64,000 bases of DNA from Sipunculus nudus (GCA_026874595.1 CM049307.1:40492362-40556361); one strand, 5' to 3'; counted from the stretch's first letter, positions 13,001 through 26,096 are shown. Notes: generated from the letters alone by a model not told the origin. Numbers and translations: made by a program.

Positions 13001-14072
13001 GTGGGTTGTGAAGGGGTAAAGTTTCTTCGGTTTATAGAATTATTTCTCCACTTTTGTCAATTTATGTCCAGTGTCAAACTTGATCTATTGTACAGGTGGT
13101 TAGATTTGTTTAAATTATCAGATTTTTTTTTTTTTGGTGTGTTATTTAATAGTGTTCAGTAGTAAGTATATACTTTAACACAATGGAAAATATGTTAGTA
13201 TATCCTAAGAGAAAAAAAGAAGAAAGTAATTGAAGAATAAATTCTATGAGTTTTAATTATATTCTATGATATATGTATTTTCCCTAACAAGAGTTAGACA
13301 GAGAGAGATGCAATTTGTGCCTTGCTTCTTACTTCATGTGTGAACTACATTGAACTAAAGAGACTGTAATAATATTAAATTCATACTTGGTCGTGGTTTT
13401 ATTAATTCCGAGCTGATAACTGGTATGGGGGGAAGATATTTTCCTTTTGGATGTTTGTTTACTACAAAAATACGAAATACCAAGAAAAATGTCTTAATTT
13501 CTTGAAATTTCAGGAGGATCTATCAATCAAGGTGTATTACAATGATATAAAGATTCTTTTATCTAAAGATTATAAAATTCTCAGCATGATCCTTGCAATG
13601 TAATTGAACACATAATATGTTAAGTGAGTGTCCTTTGAGATAAGAACAAAAAAGTTGATTGATTCATGTCCACCAAAGCACTCTTGGTTGTGTGTGCTGT
13701 TTGTCTAAATTTACTTGTGACATTTCCCTTAGATTGATCTTTCGATCAAAGAACTGTGGACCTCATGTGTAGCTGTCTAAATTTACTCTTTGCCATTTCT
13801 TCCAGACTTTGTTCATGGAGTTCCCAAGGTTGGTCTTCCTGACAGCATTCCTGGTGGTTCTCACCGTCACAATGACAATTTTCACAGGTTACCATAGTTA
13901 CCTGGTACTTAGCAACCAGACCACCAACGAACGTTATAAAACTTACTCCATGAAGAGGAGAAAGGTTCCTGTTTTACCAAATATTTACGATAGGGGAGTT
14001 TTATCAAACTTGTACGAGGAGCTTTTCCCTATGAGTGCATTGAGCAGTAGAAGTAATAAAAAGAAAAAATAA
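12756..14072 (+). CDS. ZDHHC4: ZDHHC4-like palmitoyltransferase, 3' part (two exons)
   Basis: Protein S-acyltransferase of the DHHC family, a multi-pass membrane enzyme that moves palmitate from its own cysteine to cysteines on substrate proteins. Exons 12756-13000 and 13806-14072 join in frame to give about 170 C-terminal residues. Seen: the end of the cysteine-rich domain with FDHYCVW in place of FDHHCVW, NNVIGGRNHNYF, two hydrophobic stretches (FMAFLLSVCIISG and LVFLTAFLVVLTVTMTIF), the family TTxE motif as TTNER, and a tail with NIYDRGVLSNLYEELFP that resembles the C-terminus of vertebrate ZDHHC4. The protein ends in KKKK, which fits a KKxx ER-retrieval signal. The first half (signal-anchor, first helices, CxxC part of the zinc domain) should lie in upstream exons; I did not find them in 1-12755, so they are probably outside the window. 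Family membership is secure; the ZDHHC4 assignment rests on the tail and the TTNEx region. Confidence 0.82.
13806..14072 (+). CDS. ZDHHC4: ZDHHC4 terminal coding exon
   Basis: The acceptor is ccatttcttccag, ending at 13805. The exon starts in phase 0 (ACT TTG TTC ATG) and reads to TAA at 14070-14072. It encodes the last membrane helix, the TTxE motif (TTNER) and the cytosolic tail with SNLYEELFP and a terminal run of four lysines. The 805-bp intron before it contains no recognisable mobile element. Confidence 0.83.
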   Translation, partial: TLFMEFPRLVFLTAFLVVLTVTMTIFTGYHSYLVLSNQTTNERYKTYSMKRRKVPVLPNIYDRGVLSNLYEELFPMSALSSRSNKKKK

Positions 14073-14274
14073 TATTTGTACTAAAAACCTGTGAGCATTT
14101 CTTATTTCCAACTGACCAATATGTTCATCAGGAGAATTTGAAGTACTAAAGTAACTAATTATACAAATTTTATGCAATATTTCTGGAAGGAACTACCTCC
14201 ATGGTTGTTATTTTTATATGTGTAAGAAACTGTTATTTTAGATGATTAGTTTTTTTAGTTATTTATCAACTTTT

Positions 14275-14280
14275 AATAAA
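14275..14280 (+). terminator. Candidate polyadenylation signal of ZDHHC4
   Basis: AATAAA about 200 bp after the TAA stop, in an AT-rich 3'UTR that begins at 14073. It lies before the next mobile element (from 14572), so the transcript probably ends near 14300. Confidence 0.55.
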
Positions 14281-14571
14281 AAGAAATGTTTAATTATTTT
14301 GACCAAGATGTTTTCAATGTGCACATATTGTCTGAGGCAATGCTTTGACTGCATGGTATCAAGGTATATTAGTAGACGTAAAATTTAAGGACCCATTCAT
14401 TGTAGACCAGGATTGAATCAATATAGCCTTGTAAGCTATTTTTTTATAGGATGCAAAGGGAATTAAACCTTAATATAGCAAAAATAATTATTTTGTAAAA
14501 GAAAAATTTGATTTATATATCCATCTTCTTTGTGTAATTATTTCAGTTTGATGTAAATGTATTCTATTTAT

Positions 14572-15500
14572 AGCTCAGCTGACTATAAGTCAGCTGAGCT
14601 ATAGCAATGGTCCTTTGTCTATTGGCAGTCCATCTGTCTGTCTGTTAAACTGGCACGTTTTGAAATCATTTGACCTAATAAACTTAATGCTAGATGTCCC
14701 CAAGATCTCCTACCAAACTGATTATTGGGTCACTGCGACTTCTGTCCATAAAAAAATTAAGAGAAAACCTCAATTTTCCTTTAAAAACCTATTATCAGTT
14801 TAAGGACTGCTTGATATAAAAACAGCATATCTGTTTTTCTTCATATTAACTTTAAATATTCATATATATATTTCCTATGTACATGCCAGAAATAAGGTCA
14901 GTATTACCTAATTTATATATGCTATGGGCCCAAACATAATGTACTTTGTAAAAAATTAAGGAAAGATATTTACTTACTAAACACTCTAAATGTTAAGGTT
15001 AAAGACTTTTCCAATGACATAACTTTATTCAATCAAAATTCAATTGTATTCCCGAAATTAGATCAGAATCTTGTAAATTTTTTAAGTTATTGACATAAAT
15101 ATAAAATCATTACCTTAAATTTTGCCCAACTTTGACTACCAGGTACAACACATTTTTTTTCCTGTAAGTACATGTGATATAATTTCACAGAATGTACACA
15201 TAAGGATTTAATCTATCAAATTCTGAAATTTGCTAATAAAAGCTAAAACATAAGCTAGTTATTGAATATTTATTGGAGGCTCTATTGTATTCACTTGCAC
15301 TGTCAAGTTGCAGGCAGCCACTTCTGTCACTGGAGGTCAGCTATGCCAGGGTACCTGATTTGTTATAGGTCACTGGGGGAGATCCCCTGCTGTCACAGGT
15401 GTACAGTTATTCTTATGTCATCTAAACCCCCCTTTCCTGCCCATCCCCAAACCAATTGCAATCATGTTATTGTTTGAACTGTATTTCTATAAATTTAAGA
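14572..15500 (+). mobile_element. Family A element, copy 4 (3' end not found)
   Basis: Head AGCTCAGCTGACTATAAG at 14572, then the ggcacgttttgaaa and tagatgtcccc blocks. No 3' signature occurs before the next copy at 15968, so it is probably truncated; the right boundary is approximate. It lies just beyond the ZDHHC4 3'UTR. Confidence 0.65.
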
Positions 15501-15967
15501 CTATTTCCACTTCAATGTACAAAAGTTTTCTTGAAACAGTAATTTAAGGAGTAATCCAGAAGATGACTTGTTGTGGTAATGTAGCATTTTTAAAGAAATT
15601 AATTTCCTTTCAAATAATTTAAGTGAATTGAAATATAATTGTGCGAAAATATGGATGTGGATAAATAAAGGTGCAATTTAAATTTGTGAATTCTGGATCA
15701 AGTGTTATTTTTAGAAATTTATTGTTTTGCAAATTTAAAAAAATATATTTTTGTGGTAAAAACTATACATCTGTGTGCATAACGTGATGTTATCAGACAA
15801 AATTAGGGATAAATGTTGATACAGTTAAGAACTATTCAGATATATGTTATACTGTAAATGTATAAAATTGATGTAGTAACAAAAATAAGGATCTAATGCA
15901 AATATGTTTTCATTATTTTCCTGCCATAGAAGAATGGGAAATAAAGTGATTGATTGGTTTAGTTTTT

Positions 15968-18749
15968 AGCTCAGCTGACTATAAGTCATCTGAACTATAG
16001 TCGTGGCCCATTGTCCAACGTCCATCCGTCTGTCCGTCAGGATGTCCGTCCGTAGGACTGGCACTTTTCGACACCATTGGACCTACAAATCTCAAATTTG
16101 GCATTCAGTTAGATGTCCCCAAAATCTCCTACAATGCCGAAAATTGGGTCAATAGGACTGTGTACCTTCAAGATATTAAGGAAAAACCTCAATTTTTTAT
16201 TAGAAATCTATTTTCACACTTCAGGACTGCCTAATATCAAAACCACTCATCTGGTTTTCTTCATATTTACCATAAATATTGTTCTATAAAATTCCTATGT
16301 ACATGCCAGAAATTAAGTCAGTTTTATTTAATTTAAAAAAATTATGGGCCCAAACATAATGGACTTTGTAAAAAAATCAGGAAAGATATTTTGTCACTTA
16401 AGACCAAAAGTGTTAAAGGTAGGGACTTTTCATCAGTAATACAACTTTAATTAATCAAAATTAAATTGTATACCAAAAATTAGATCAAAATCTGTTAAAT
16501 TTTTTAAAAAAATTGGCAAAAATATTAAATTGGTACCTTAAATTTTGCCCAACTTTGGCCACTGCAGGTTTTTTTCATGTAAGTACTGTGGATTTAATTT
16601 TCACAGCATGTACACATAAGGATTTAATCTGTTAAAATCTGAAATTTGAAAATAAAGGCGGCAAAATTAGGCTAGTCATTGAATTTTTTTTTGGAGGCTC
16701 TTGTTGTATCCTCTTACATTGTCAAGCAGTCCACTTTTATGACTGTAGGTCATTCAGTGCACTTCTCTATGCTCCCGAGGCTGTTGGCATATGTTAGATG
16801 TCCCAAAGATCTCCTACCAAGCTGAAAACTGGGTCTTTGTGACTTTGTTCCTTTGAGAAATTAAGGAAAAACCTCAATTTTTCATTAAAAACATATTTTC
16901 ACACTTCAGGACTGCCTAATATCTAAACCACTCATCTGTTTTTCCTCATATTTACCATAAATATTCCTCTGTATAGTTCCTATGAACATGCCAGCAAATA
17001 AGGTCTGTATTATATAATTTTAAAAAGTTATTGGCTCAAACATAATGCATTTTGTATAAAATCAGGAAAGATATTTGAACGCTTAACACATAACATGTTG
17101 AAGCTATGGACTTTTTTCCAGTAATATAACTTTAATTAATCAAAATTAAATTGTATATCCAAAATTAGATCAAAATCTTTTAAATTTTTTAAAATATTAG
17201 CAAAAATGAAAATTGGTACCTTAAATTTTGCCCAACTTTGGCCACGGCAGGTTTCTTTCCTGTAAGTACTGGGGATTTAATTTTCACAGCATGTGCACAT
17301 AAGGATTTAATCTGTTAAAATCTGAAATTTGAAAATAAAAGCGGCAAAATTAGGCTAGTTATTGAATTTTTGTTGGAGGCTCTTGTTGTATTCCCTTACA
17401 TTGTCAAGCAGTCCACTTTGGTGACTGTAGGTCATTCAGTGCAGCTCTCTATTCTCCCCAGGCTGTTGGCATAATGTTATGCAATCCCATCACTAGGGCA
17501 AGCCCTCTGTTCACTGAGTTGAGCTTGATCGGGCTGTCTGCAGTTAATACCATACCACAGGGAGCCTTTTTCTCTCGCACCCCCCCCCCCCACCCCATTC
17601 TGTTGACAGACCTGTACTATGAACTAGATGAATCTTAAAATTAACATTTTTCTCAGCAACGAGCAGTAACAACGGAGACCCCTCCCCCCACCCACCCCTT
17701 CAATACACAGGACTAATAAACAAGATGAATCTTATAATTTTAATGTTAAATAAATTCTTTTTGATGAGACTTCGACAATTTTGATTGTTTTAAAGAAAAA
17801 AATTTCAGGAATGTAATCCTAATATTCAAATGTGATAAAATATTAGGATCTAATGTAAGTGCTAACTGACAAGATTTAAGAAGATATAAATACTTTGTAG
17901 CATTTCATTCATATCTCTTAAAGTTGGCGGGGCCTAGGAGTGAATAACACTGTTAACTTTGTATTAAAATTAGGAATATTGGTCAAATTTTGTGGGATTA
18001 ATTTTTAACTCATATGGCCATATATTTAACTTTTGAAAACTTAATTACCTTCACACATTATTTGTGTATAAAATGTTACTTTTATATAACACTTACCGTA
18101 GGCTTATTTGTTCCCTTGGTGCATCACTAAATGGTTTAGCTCATGTCCATTATTCTATAATTTACAGAGTTTCATTTTAGCAGGGCCATTTTCTTATAGC
18201 TTTTCTAATGATAATATACATGAAAAACCAAAAGAAATAAAAATATTTTGCAGTAACTAATAACTTTTTTCTTGTAAGCACTGTTGAATTAATGTTCTAA
18301 CCCTGTACATATAGGCAGAGGTGTTGTAACTTCCCCAACCCCCAACAAAAAAAAAATTCACCATCAAATTCATATGTTGACTGGGGACCTTTGTTATGTT
18401 GCAACTATATGCATTTTACAAAATTGAAAAAAAAAATTGTTATAATGAAAAAAAAAAACAGAATATCATTGAAAAAATGTGTAATAAGCCAACCTGTGAT
18501 CATGGTAATAGTATAGATCTTATGTTTACAAACTGCTCTGATGCTTCAGTTTCAGCATGAGGCAACACATGGTCAGATCACAAAATATTATTTGCAACAG
18601 TTTCTTACTCATCAATACAAACCAATCATGACAACCAACCGTGGCCAATATTACCTCTTCCTTTCAGATTTTATCTCCATCTTATATTAGTTTAGATTTT
18701 TACCTTCAAGGTCAATTTCAGCTGAGCACAGTGACCCATGGGTCCCTTG
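15968..18749 (+). mobile_element. Family A element, copy 5, with duplicated body
   Basis: Head AGCTCAGCTGACTATAAG at 15968; 3' end CAGCTGAGCACAGTGACCC, then ATGGGTCCCTTG, ending at 18749. The body contains two consecutive copies of a ~700-bp block (about 16090-16790 and 16790-17470), each running from ttggcat..gttagatgtcc to ctccc.aggctgttggcat. The part around 17640-18250 closely matches 1600-2215 of copy 1. Confidence 0.75.
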
Positions 18750-21700
18750 TTTAAATACCTTAGGGGTTTATTTCATTTTTGTACTGGCCATTAATATTTT
18801 AAGGTAAATTAATCTTTCAAATTAAGTATAGTAACACGTACATGCGAGATTAGCCCAGTGTAACGGGATACATCTTTGGCTATAAAATGCAGCTGAAGGT
18901 AATTTACTGTAAACTGTTACGTATATCAAGGTAATTTAATATATGTATGTATGATTATATATGCAAACTGTGTTATGAAGATTTTGGAGTTAGTATAATA
19001 AAAATTCCAAAATACCTTTCTATTTTTCCGAGAAAATGTGTTTAAGGCACACACAATTATTTGTATTCAAGCTTGTCCAATGGAGACTAATACTTTTCAG
19101 GCACAGCTTCATTTTTTAGTACTATAGTCCAGCGCAAGCGTATATCAATATTCTTGAAAAAGAAGAAGACTGCCATTATAGTAGAGAACATAGATTTAAT
19201 TCAGGTACAAGTAAAATAGTAAAACATGATATAAGTAACGAATACAGTGCGGTCTTTTAGATTATACAAAATCCAAGTATACAAGAAACACATATGATAT
19301 GTTTGTTCAGAGTCTTACTAACTATTTAAACTAATTATGCAAAAGTATCCAGCACTGTGCTTGAGGTGGCTTCAACACAAATGCACGGCTTAGCGCCTTA
19401 TGTGAAAACCTCGTGGCAATACCCGACTACGTTTCCTCTAGGCGATGAAAGGTGTGTGTGTGTTCTGGCGTATCCGCCAAACGATTGGCTAAACGGAATC
19501 TGACAACTGAGTCGAAAAGCGTCAATGGTGCAATATTTTTTTGAACGGCTCGTGTATTTGTACAACCAACGTTACATTTATGCACTGACTTCGCAAAATT
19601 TATTTTGTTTTTGCAGTGAATGCACCAGGCTTAAGGATATATTGAGTGTGTAGTTGTTGCCTGAAGTTTTAAAATGACTGTACACATTTCATTTACTTCC
19701 TAAATGCTTTAGGGTTATATTTCCAGCTTTCCAGAAAACATCATTTTCCTTTATTTTAAGATGTATTGATAAGATTATTGATAAGAGATATTGATCTTTG
19801 TGTTATACCAATGGCATTAGACAGAAATTGTTTTCTAAAAAGAATATATAATAAGTTTGATAAAGACTTTATTTAACGCAAATTTAAATGTGTAGAAAAC
19901 AGCTTTGCTTGTAGATGTGGGAAACCAAATTTGCTCTAAGAAAATGTGTGATGAATGGCCCTTTATTTTGATGGACGTTATTTGACAGACACTGCAGTTC
20001 ATCAAGGACATTCCTGAGCCGAGTTAACAAATGACGCGTCACATATAGGGTGGGACGTTGCGGAGTCAGGAAAGAAAGGCAAAAATGCGAAAGCATAAAT
20101 CACAAACCGGAGAGCAGCTAAAAATATTTCTAATGAAATCATAGGACTCCTGTATTTCTCACATAAATTGTAACTACTAGTTGGGAATGTGATCTTCCAG
20201 TTCCCCCGGATTCTCGTCGCTACCATAAAATATCCATTAACTTGTGAAATTTATAGGAATGCTGGCTCGGGGTTCTGCTTATACATAAAACATTACCTTG
20301 CGTGGCGTTAATGCTTCATCAAAAAATACAATTAATATTAATAGTATATTGTCTGGTTTTAACAGCTGGGACAAGGGTAGTAGTGCAGCTGCAGAGCACC
20401 GGGTCATATATTATTATTTACGAGCCTGCGCTAAGATCTTAGCCAAGTTATTAAATAGATGCACTCGATATAGTGTTGATACACTGAACCAAAACAGAGC
20501 CTACTTTTGCTTATCTTGGTGAAACAGTAAGACTTTTAATGGCCTTTTTAGTATGATCAAGTACGTAATTTTACAACCAAAATATGTACCCATGCACACA
20601 AGTTTACAAGTATTGGTAAAATTTTTACTTATTCAACCACACAAGTATACAGGTATATGGGAAAATTTTTACTTATTCACGGGAATATGTGTTGGTTTAT
20701 GGCAAATTAGGGGATTAGTTGTTGACATACACAAGGAGATGCGTAAGATTTAGACATACAGTGCGGTTGGTATATCTCGGGGAAATATAAAGAATAAGTA
20801 AGCTTATATATGAATTAGTCAGGATTCAAGATACAGGGAGCTTTAAATTTTCAAAGAAAAAAAAACAGGTACAATCAGTTTGAAATCACCAATGTTCTTC
20901 GGACATTTAAACACAAGGTCTCAGGAACCTTTAAATGTTCGATGCACACAGTGTGAAATTTCACCTCGACGGAGAAAAAATGTACCGTTTATTTAGTTCA
21001 CGACTCCGTTCTAGAATAAAACGGACCAGAGCTCCCACCGGAAATTGAAATCGATGGTTCGTGATGCATTACTTAAAGTAGACCCTGCATTAATATGGCC
21101 GTGCATGCAAAAATACCTTCAACGGAAAAGTATATGGATTTCATGATTTCCAGGCGTGTTCTACGATCACATTTCTAGGAGAACCAGGAATCTGCTGACT
21201 CGGCAAAAACTTTAGGCCCTTGTTTAATGGATTACCGTGTACTAGCGACATACTTTCTCTTTAACATGCCGCACCCGTGTTCTTGCAGCAGGGTTTTTTG
21301 GACATGATTTGTACCACTGTTAATTGGGTATCGGGCTGGTAATAAAAACAAAAGACTAAGAAGTGCAAATTAGCCCAGGTCCTCATCCGCGTGAAGCCAA
21401 GTTTTGCCTCCCGCCAGAAGCAGCCTTTTTAAAACTCGTGATAAATGAAGCTACCTGAAGGCCATCTGTCCTTTTTTAGTCTTGACAGTTCCCGGTGTAT
21501 TTTGCACGGTTTGTAGGCAGCTGATATATAGTAATGGTAATCCATAGTGGGCAGAATTTGTAATCATACGAATGGTACACCTGATATTTTTCAGTTGATT
21601 TCGCTCAGCAAACTCCCGGTTTCGAGTGAGAGATGTGTTATTTCTTTTATAAAAAAATTCCATCTAACCCATCAGTAAATTTAAAATGTTATGAGTATGT

Positions 21701-22299
21701 TACATCCATGAAACATTTTACCCATATATAATTATATGGAATAGCATTTATAAAACACTTTTTTTCATTAATAACCATTAATAATGTGGTAAATTTTCAA
21801 AACAATGTTTTGAATGGAGTATCCTGGAATGACACCAGTTTATCACATTATCACACAAGTCATATATATTAGTCACTATAGCCTGTTTTATTATACCGAA
21901 CGACCAGCCTAACATTTGCTAGATGGTCCAATCTTTTGTCAGCTTTGGGAAATGAAAAGTGCAACAAAATACACGGTATTTAGAATAAACTTTACATCCC
22001 TGTTATCTATGGTCATTTAAAAGGTTGAAAAATACATGAAAGTAATTGCACTGGAGCAAGGTATAGATTAACTTTAAGCAAACATTCACCAAACATTGTT
22101 TGATAATGGTAGATAATTTTAATAATTCATGCATCAAGTTACACATAATATAACGGTAGATTAATTTTTAATAACAAACACATCAAAAAAATGCCAGGTC
22201 GGGATCATTTAGATAAAAAAAAACAACAACAATGTTACTAGATGGAATATTTAAGCTCAAAATGAGGCTTATATAGTTTGCCCAGATAATAATAGATAT

Positions 22300-22301
22300 T
22301 A

Positions 22302-22368
<67 letters not shown>
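22300..22368. repeat. (TA)n microsatellite
   Basis: About 33 TA repeats. Its minus-strand frame gives a run of alternating tyrosine and isoleucine that is not a real protein. Confidence 0.95.
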
Positions 22369-22371
<3 letters not shown>

Positions 22372-24492
22372 GTAATTTCGATTCCACCCCAATATGGACT
22401 GACCCACGTTTGTACAGAAAAGAATTAGGAAATTGGGTGGAAATGTTTGGTTTGTGTAGAATCGTCCGGTAATGGTCTTCAGTGTTAAGTAACGTTTGGA
22501 TACAAATGTGATAAGAAATGCTTTGTGAGGATAGAGCAGCTGATCCAGTGAATTACAACCCATGTTAACCTTGACTGTGCAGATGTATGTATTGAGGGAA
22601 CATTACTCTTTATCATTTGCTGTGTATGCATAGAAGAAAGCATAAATAAAAATATATGTCAAGGCGATTTCTCTCTGGAATTGTATTTCAACTAATACAA
22701 TGTCGGCTAGGGTTTTCACGGAACATTAAGTAAACGCAGTATTGTGCTAGTTAATATCATTTAGGAGGAGCGAAAATATAACCAAACTAGAAAGAACCAA
22801 AGATTTGATTTAATATGAACTTATTCCTAGTTAATCGTATACGATATGGCTTCATCCATTTTTTTTTAATTTAGGATCACTGCCTGTTCAATGTCCACAC
22901 GAGCGCCAGTTTGTTCATATTCTGTATATGTAGATCTTTTATTCGCAGTGACTGTAAGTTTACAGTTTGTAACATGAGACATTTTGTAGAAATTAAAAGT
23001 CACAATCCGTGCACGGGTTGGAATCTCTTGATATTATATTTTACAAAGTAACATAAACGCAGATATATTAGAATTTCCTTTATTACACTCAATGTATAAA
23101 GTGTGCAAATATTTAAAGATACCCTATCAAACCCGATCTAATAAAGCGGTCAGAAAAATCATATATACAGAAAATTGTGGTAAACTTGGAAAACAATGTT
23201 AACATGTAACCACGGAAGGTAAGAAATCATTGTATAAAACCGATTAACTGAAACTCTTCACACATTCGAGGTAAAGAATAATTGTATGCAAATGAGCAAG
23301 ACGTCACTGCAATAAGACCATCGTAACCTTGCCAGAATCTTAACACTTTATGTGGATCCTGTCCCAAATCATTCCGGATTGTAATACATGAGATCAAGCT
23401 GTCGCAATAAATAACCTGAATAGAACGAATGAACACCAGGGATCAGAAATAATCTGTAAATTACCTCATAACAACCAATGTAACATTACTGTTTGCTCTC
23501 CGGAAATTATTGATGATTACTGCCCTAATGGGAATTCTCTTGGGAACACTTAATCGTTGTGTTACACAAATGTAGCATAAATTACTGAACCTAGCCGTTT
23601 AAAATGAAACCCCATGTTAGAGCTCATTATTGAACGCAGACACAAATACATTCGTTCATACTGGAGGGATGATATAGAAGTAATCCAATTGTTCAAGTAC
23701 TGTCTATTGGTCGACGAAGCATGCGTCGCTGGTGCATATAATTAAAATTTAATGATTCTGCTAATCAATCAAAATACGCATTACATTATATGTTACCCAA
23801 TATGCGCTTGTAATCTTTCGTATGGCATAGCGCCAACATATCCGGATCAGAATGAAATAATATCGAATAAGACAAAACCAAACGGGAAGTTGTTTGATTG
23901 AAACCGGTAACCATATTCGATATTATATATTAAGCGTTTAATTGCATTTCTGTGAAAACGAGATTAGACACGAAGACTATAAGCGTCTCATTACTTTAAT
24001 AAATTTACTTAGTCCTTTGATGAGAAGATTACACCGATCAACCTATAGGAGGGCCTCAACTAATCCAGACTGCGCGCCCAGTATTGGCGGTATTGATCCC
24101 AACTTAGACATGACTATGTATTTTATTGATTGTAACCATAGGAATGTGAGTTCGGATACTCAAGAAGTAACGTGATGTCAGTGAAAACGAAAATGAAGTG
24201 GTCCGGATGATCCTAAAAAATATCACTGTACCATTTTTATTTTTAGCATGCATGTGAAAAAGTGCCTCACATGATCTAAACTTTACTTCTCAAAGTTTTT
24301 CCGATACTGATCAATGTTTTTTGGTAACAATTAACTATAAAACGCACAACTTACATAACACCTGTTAACGATCCACATCAAACCCCTAGTCTTGCCGTTT
24401 GACATATTCCTCACGTTCCTTATGATATGGTGGATGGAAGATAGCCCAAACAGACCGACCTAAGAGTTGGGCATACCCGTAGGTCACGAATA

Positions 24493-24493
<1 letters not shown>

Positions 24494-24547
<54 letters not shown>
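24494..24547. repeat. (AT)n microsatellite
   Basis: A run of about 26 AT repeats, 0.2 kb from the candidate 3' end of the folate-receptor-like gene. Confidence 0.95.
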
Positions 24548-24549
<2 letters not shown>

Positions 24550-24743
24550 TTTTAACATAGTTTTGGTACAAACATCTTGTCTAAACATGTAATTAATGAA
24601 TGTCCTATCATGTCTTTCGCATTGCGCGATATGTAGCTACAGTATTTTACATGTTAGCAGTACTAGTAAATACAACAAGCAATCACGTTCTTCTAACACC
24701 TGCGGTGGTCTAGGATTGTGAATTCTACGTACATTAGCTGAGC

Positions 24744-24749
24744 TTTATT
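24744..24749 (-). terminator. Candidate polyadenylation signal of the folate-receptor-like gene
   Basis: AATAAA on the minus strand (tttatt on the plus strand), about 340 bp beyond the stop codon at 25092-25094. It is a plausible 3' end, and no competing gene on this strand lies in between. Confidence 0.4.
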
Positions 24750-24828
24750 CGTTCCATCCTCAGAGAACGCCAGGGTTTCTTGTAATACTGTCTTTGGTTT
24801 ACAGCGTTCATAGGCTTAATTTCCCCAG

Positions 24829-25150
24829 GTGTGCGTGGAAGGGTCGGAAAGCGTCTCGGTGCGTACTTTCCCATCAATGTATGATCGCACGGCTTGGGGG
24901 GTGTTGGGCACGATGTGGTTTACACAAATCGTAGAGTTTGGCACAATATACCGAATCGTTGAGCACATGCCCGCTGAGATACATACCATTAGATGCCTAC
25001 CAAAAAATATTGGCTGGGTCAGTATTGACGAGGAGGGCCTAATTCTCGGCAATACATCAATTTATCTCCCCGGCCCAACCGTTTCACTTAATCAAGAACT
25101 TGGTGCGTTCAATACTGGCAGCTTGCTTGTAATATTGATTAAAGCAAGGG
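24829..25150 (+). other. Possible exon of unknown gene, overlapping the folate-receptor-like 3' end
   Basis: An open stretch on the plus strand follows a good acceptor (ggcttaatttccccag, ending 24828) and can end at a weak donor (gtaaca at 25151). It encodes about 107 residues, including PKNIGWVSIDEEGLILGN and GSLLVILIKARG, which read like a real beta-sandwich segment, loosely cadherin-like. No partner exons were found. It partly overlaps the minus-strand coding frame (25092-25150). It may equally be a chance reading frame in a locally GC-richer patch. Confidence 0.15.
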
Positions 25151-26072
25151 GTAACAGAAAGGGATCGCTCTCCCTATGACAACTTTCTTGAAGATAATAC
25201 TGTCTTTTTTTAAGATCGCTTGTTTTAAAATGCGAGTGTTTATGCTTTTGCTTCTCTGCGGCCTGGGAAGGAAACACGTGCTCTCGTGCGGTCGAATCTG
25301 TTGTTGACGCGTGCTTGTATTTATAGACATAAAGCTTGTCATTGATTTGTGGTCGGTGTATGATATGTTGGCGGGCTGCATGTTCAATACTCTTGGTAGG
25401 GCCTTGATTGCGGACCCTTACAGAATCAGACAGTCTAGGTCTCAAGGACCAATGTGATATGCTATGCTTGATAACCCATCCAGCAACTAGTGTCATCATT
25501 ATGGACAGGCTTGGTATTCTTAGTGTAACTCCGCCACTTTTATCTAACGTCACATCGAACGTGAAACACGCGCCGTCGGCTTGTTTTTCAACTTCGAAGC
25601 GTCTACTTCTGCAAAAATCACTGCCGTTCCTGTATAAATCCCGTATGACTGCACCTTTGAGTGTAGCAGACCCACAAGCTCTGAAAAGCTCTTCACAAAA
25701 CTCCTCGCACACTGTGAGCCTCTCGCGTTTGTAAAAGTAATTTTGGTTAGGTGCACAAATGTAGCACATAAGGTAATTGATGTATTGTTGGCAAGCTCGT
25801 GATGCACCTTGCAAAGGCTTAACTCGACCGAACGTAGCCTCAATTTCCTGTTGAAGACAGCAACTGTTCTGTTTAAACCAAGTACAGTTCTTGAGGTCCG
25901 GTTGTGCAGTAGGCGCTCTGTTGGCAAAGAAAGGGCAGAACAACAATTCTTCTCGCGCGTACATAGTCCCTGTAGCTACACATACAGTAGTCATCGTTAG
26001 AAAGGCTAAACTTACGGTAATCAAGCAAGATTGAACCCCGCACCTCGCGTGCCCACCATCAACCGCCGCCAT
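25092..26072 (-). CDS. Folate-receptor-family cysteine-rich protein, single open frame
   Basis: Predicted secreted or cell-surface protein with a folate-receptor-type domain, about 326 aa. The frame is open a little further upstream, but the first ATG is at 26072 and has a strong context (accaacATGG). A hydrophobic segment near residues 20-33 (CLITVSLAFLTMTTV) can act as a signal peptide. Residues about 55-165 carry the family cysteine pattern: NCTWFKQNSCC, ACQQYINYLMCYICAPN, VCEEFCEELFRAC, and later DFC and GACF. NCT and NGS are possible N-glycosylation sites. This pattern is known from folate receptors, retbindin, JUNO and the N-terminal part of HHIP-like proteins. After it comes a moderately hydrophobic stretch (SLSIMMTLVAGWVI), a possible membrane or lipid-anchor segment, then about 110 polar, basic residues with no recognised domain. 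Folate binding cannot be claimed. The long tail is unusual and could mean a missed splice donor near the hydrophobic stretch. Confidence 0.75.
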   Translation of the reverse strand: MAAVDGGHARCGVQSCLITVSLAFLTMTTVCVATGTMYAREELLFCPFFANRAPTAQPDLKNCTWFKQNSCCLQQEIEATFGRVKPLQGASRACQQYINYLMCYICAPNQNYFYKRERLTVCEEFCEELFRACGSATLKGAVIRDLYRNGSDFCRSRRFEVEKQADGACFTFDVTLDKSGGVTLRIPSLSIMMTLVAGWVIKHSISHWSLRPRLSDSVRVRNQGPTKSIEHAARQHIIHRPQINDKLYVYKYKHASTTDSTAREHVFPSQAAEKQKHKHSHFKTSDLKKRQYYLQESCHRESDPFLLPLALINITSKLPVLNAPSS

Positions 26073-26096
26073 GTTGGTGGAGACTGAATTTCGCAC

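Larger units (their letters stand above)
18750..24743. other. Intergenic stretch, no gene recognised
   Basis: No convincing exon on either strand and no member of the repeat families described here. It contains the AT microsatellites at 22300 and 24494. Short open frames here have no recognisable protein features. Confidence 0.5.

Noticed and set aside
22183-22563. 126-codon minus-strand frame with a long Tyr-Ile run
   Set aside because: The run is a TA microsatellite read as protein; the rest has no protein features.
25408-26000. Plus-strand and second minus-strand frames within the folate-receptor-like gene
   Set aside because: They are shadow frames of the 25092-26072 coding sequence, which alone has the conserved cysteine pattern.
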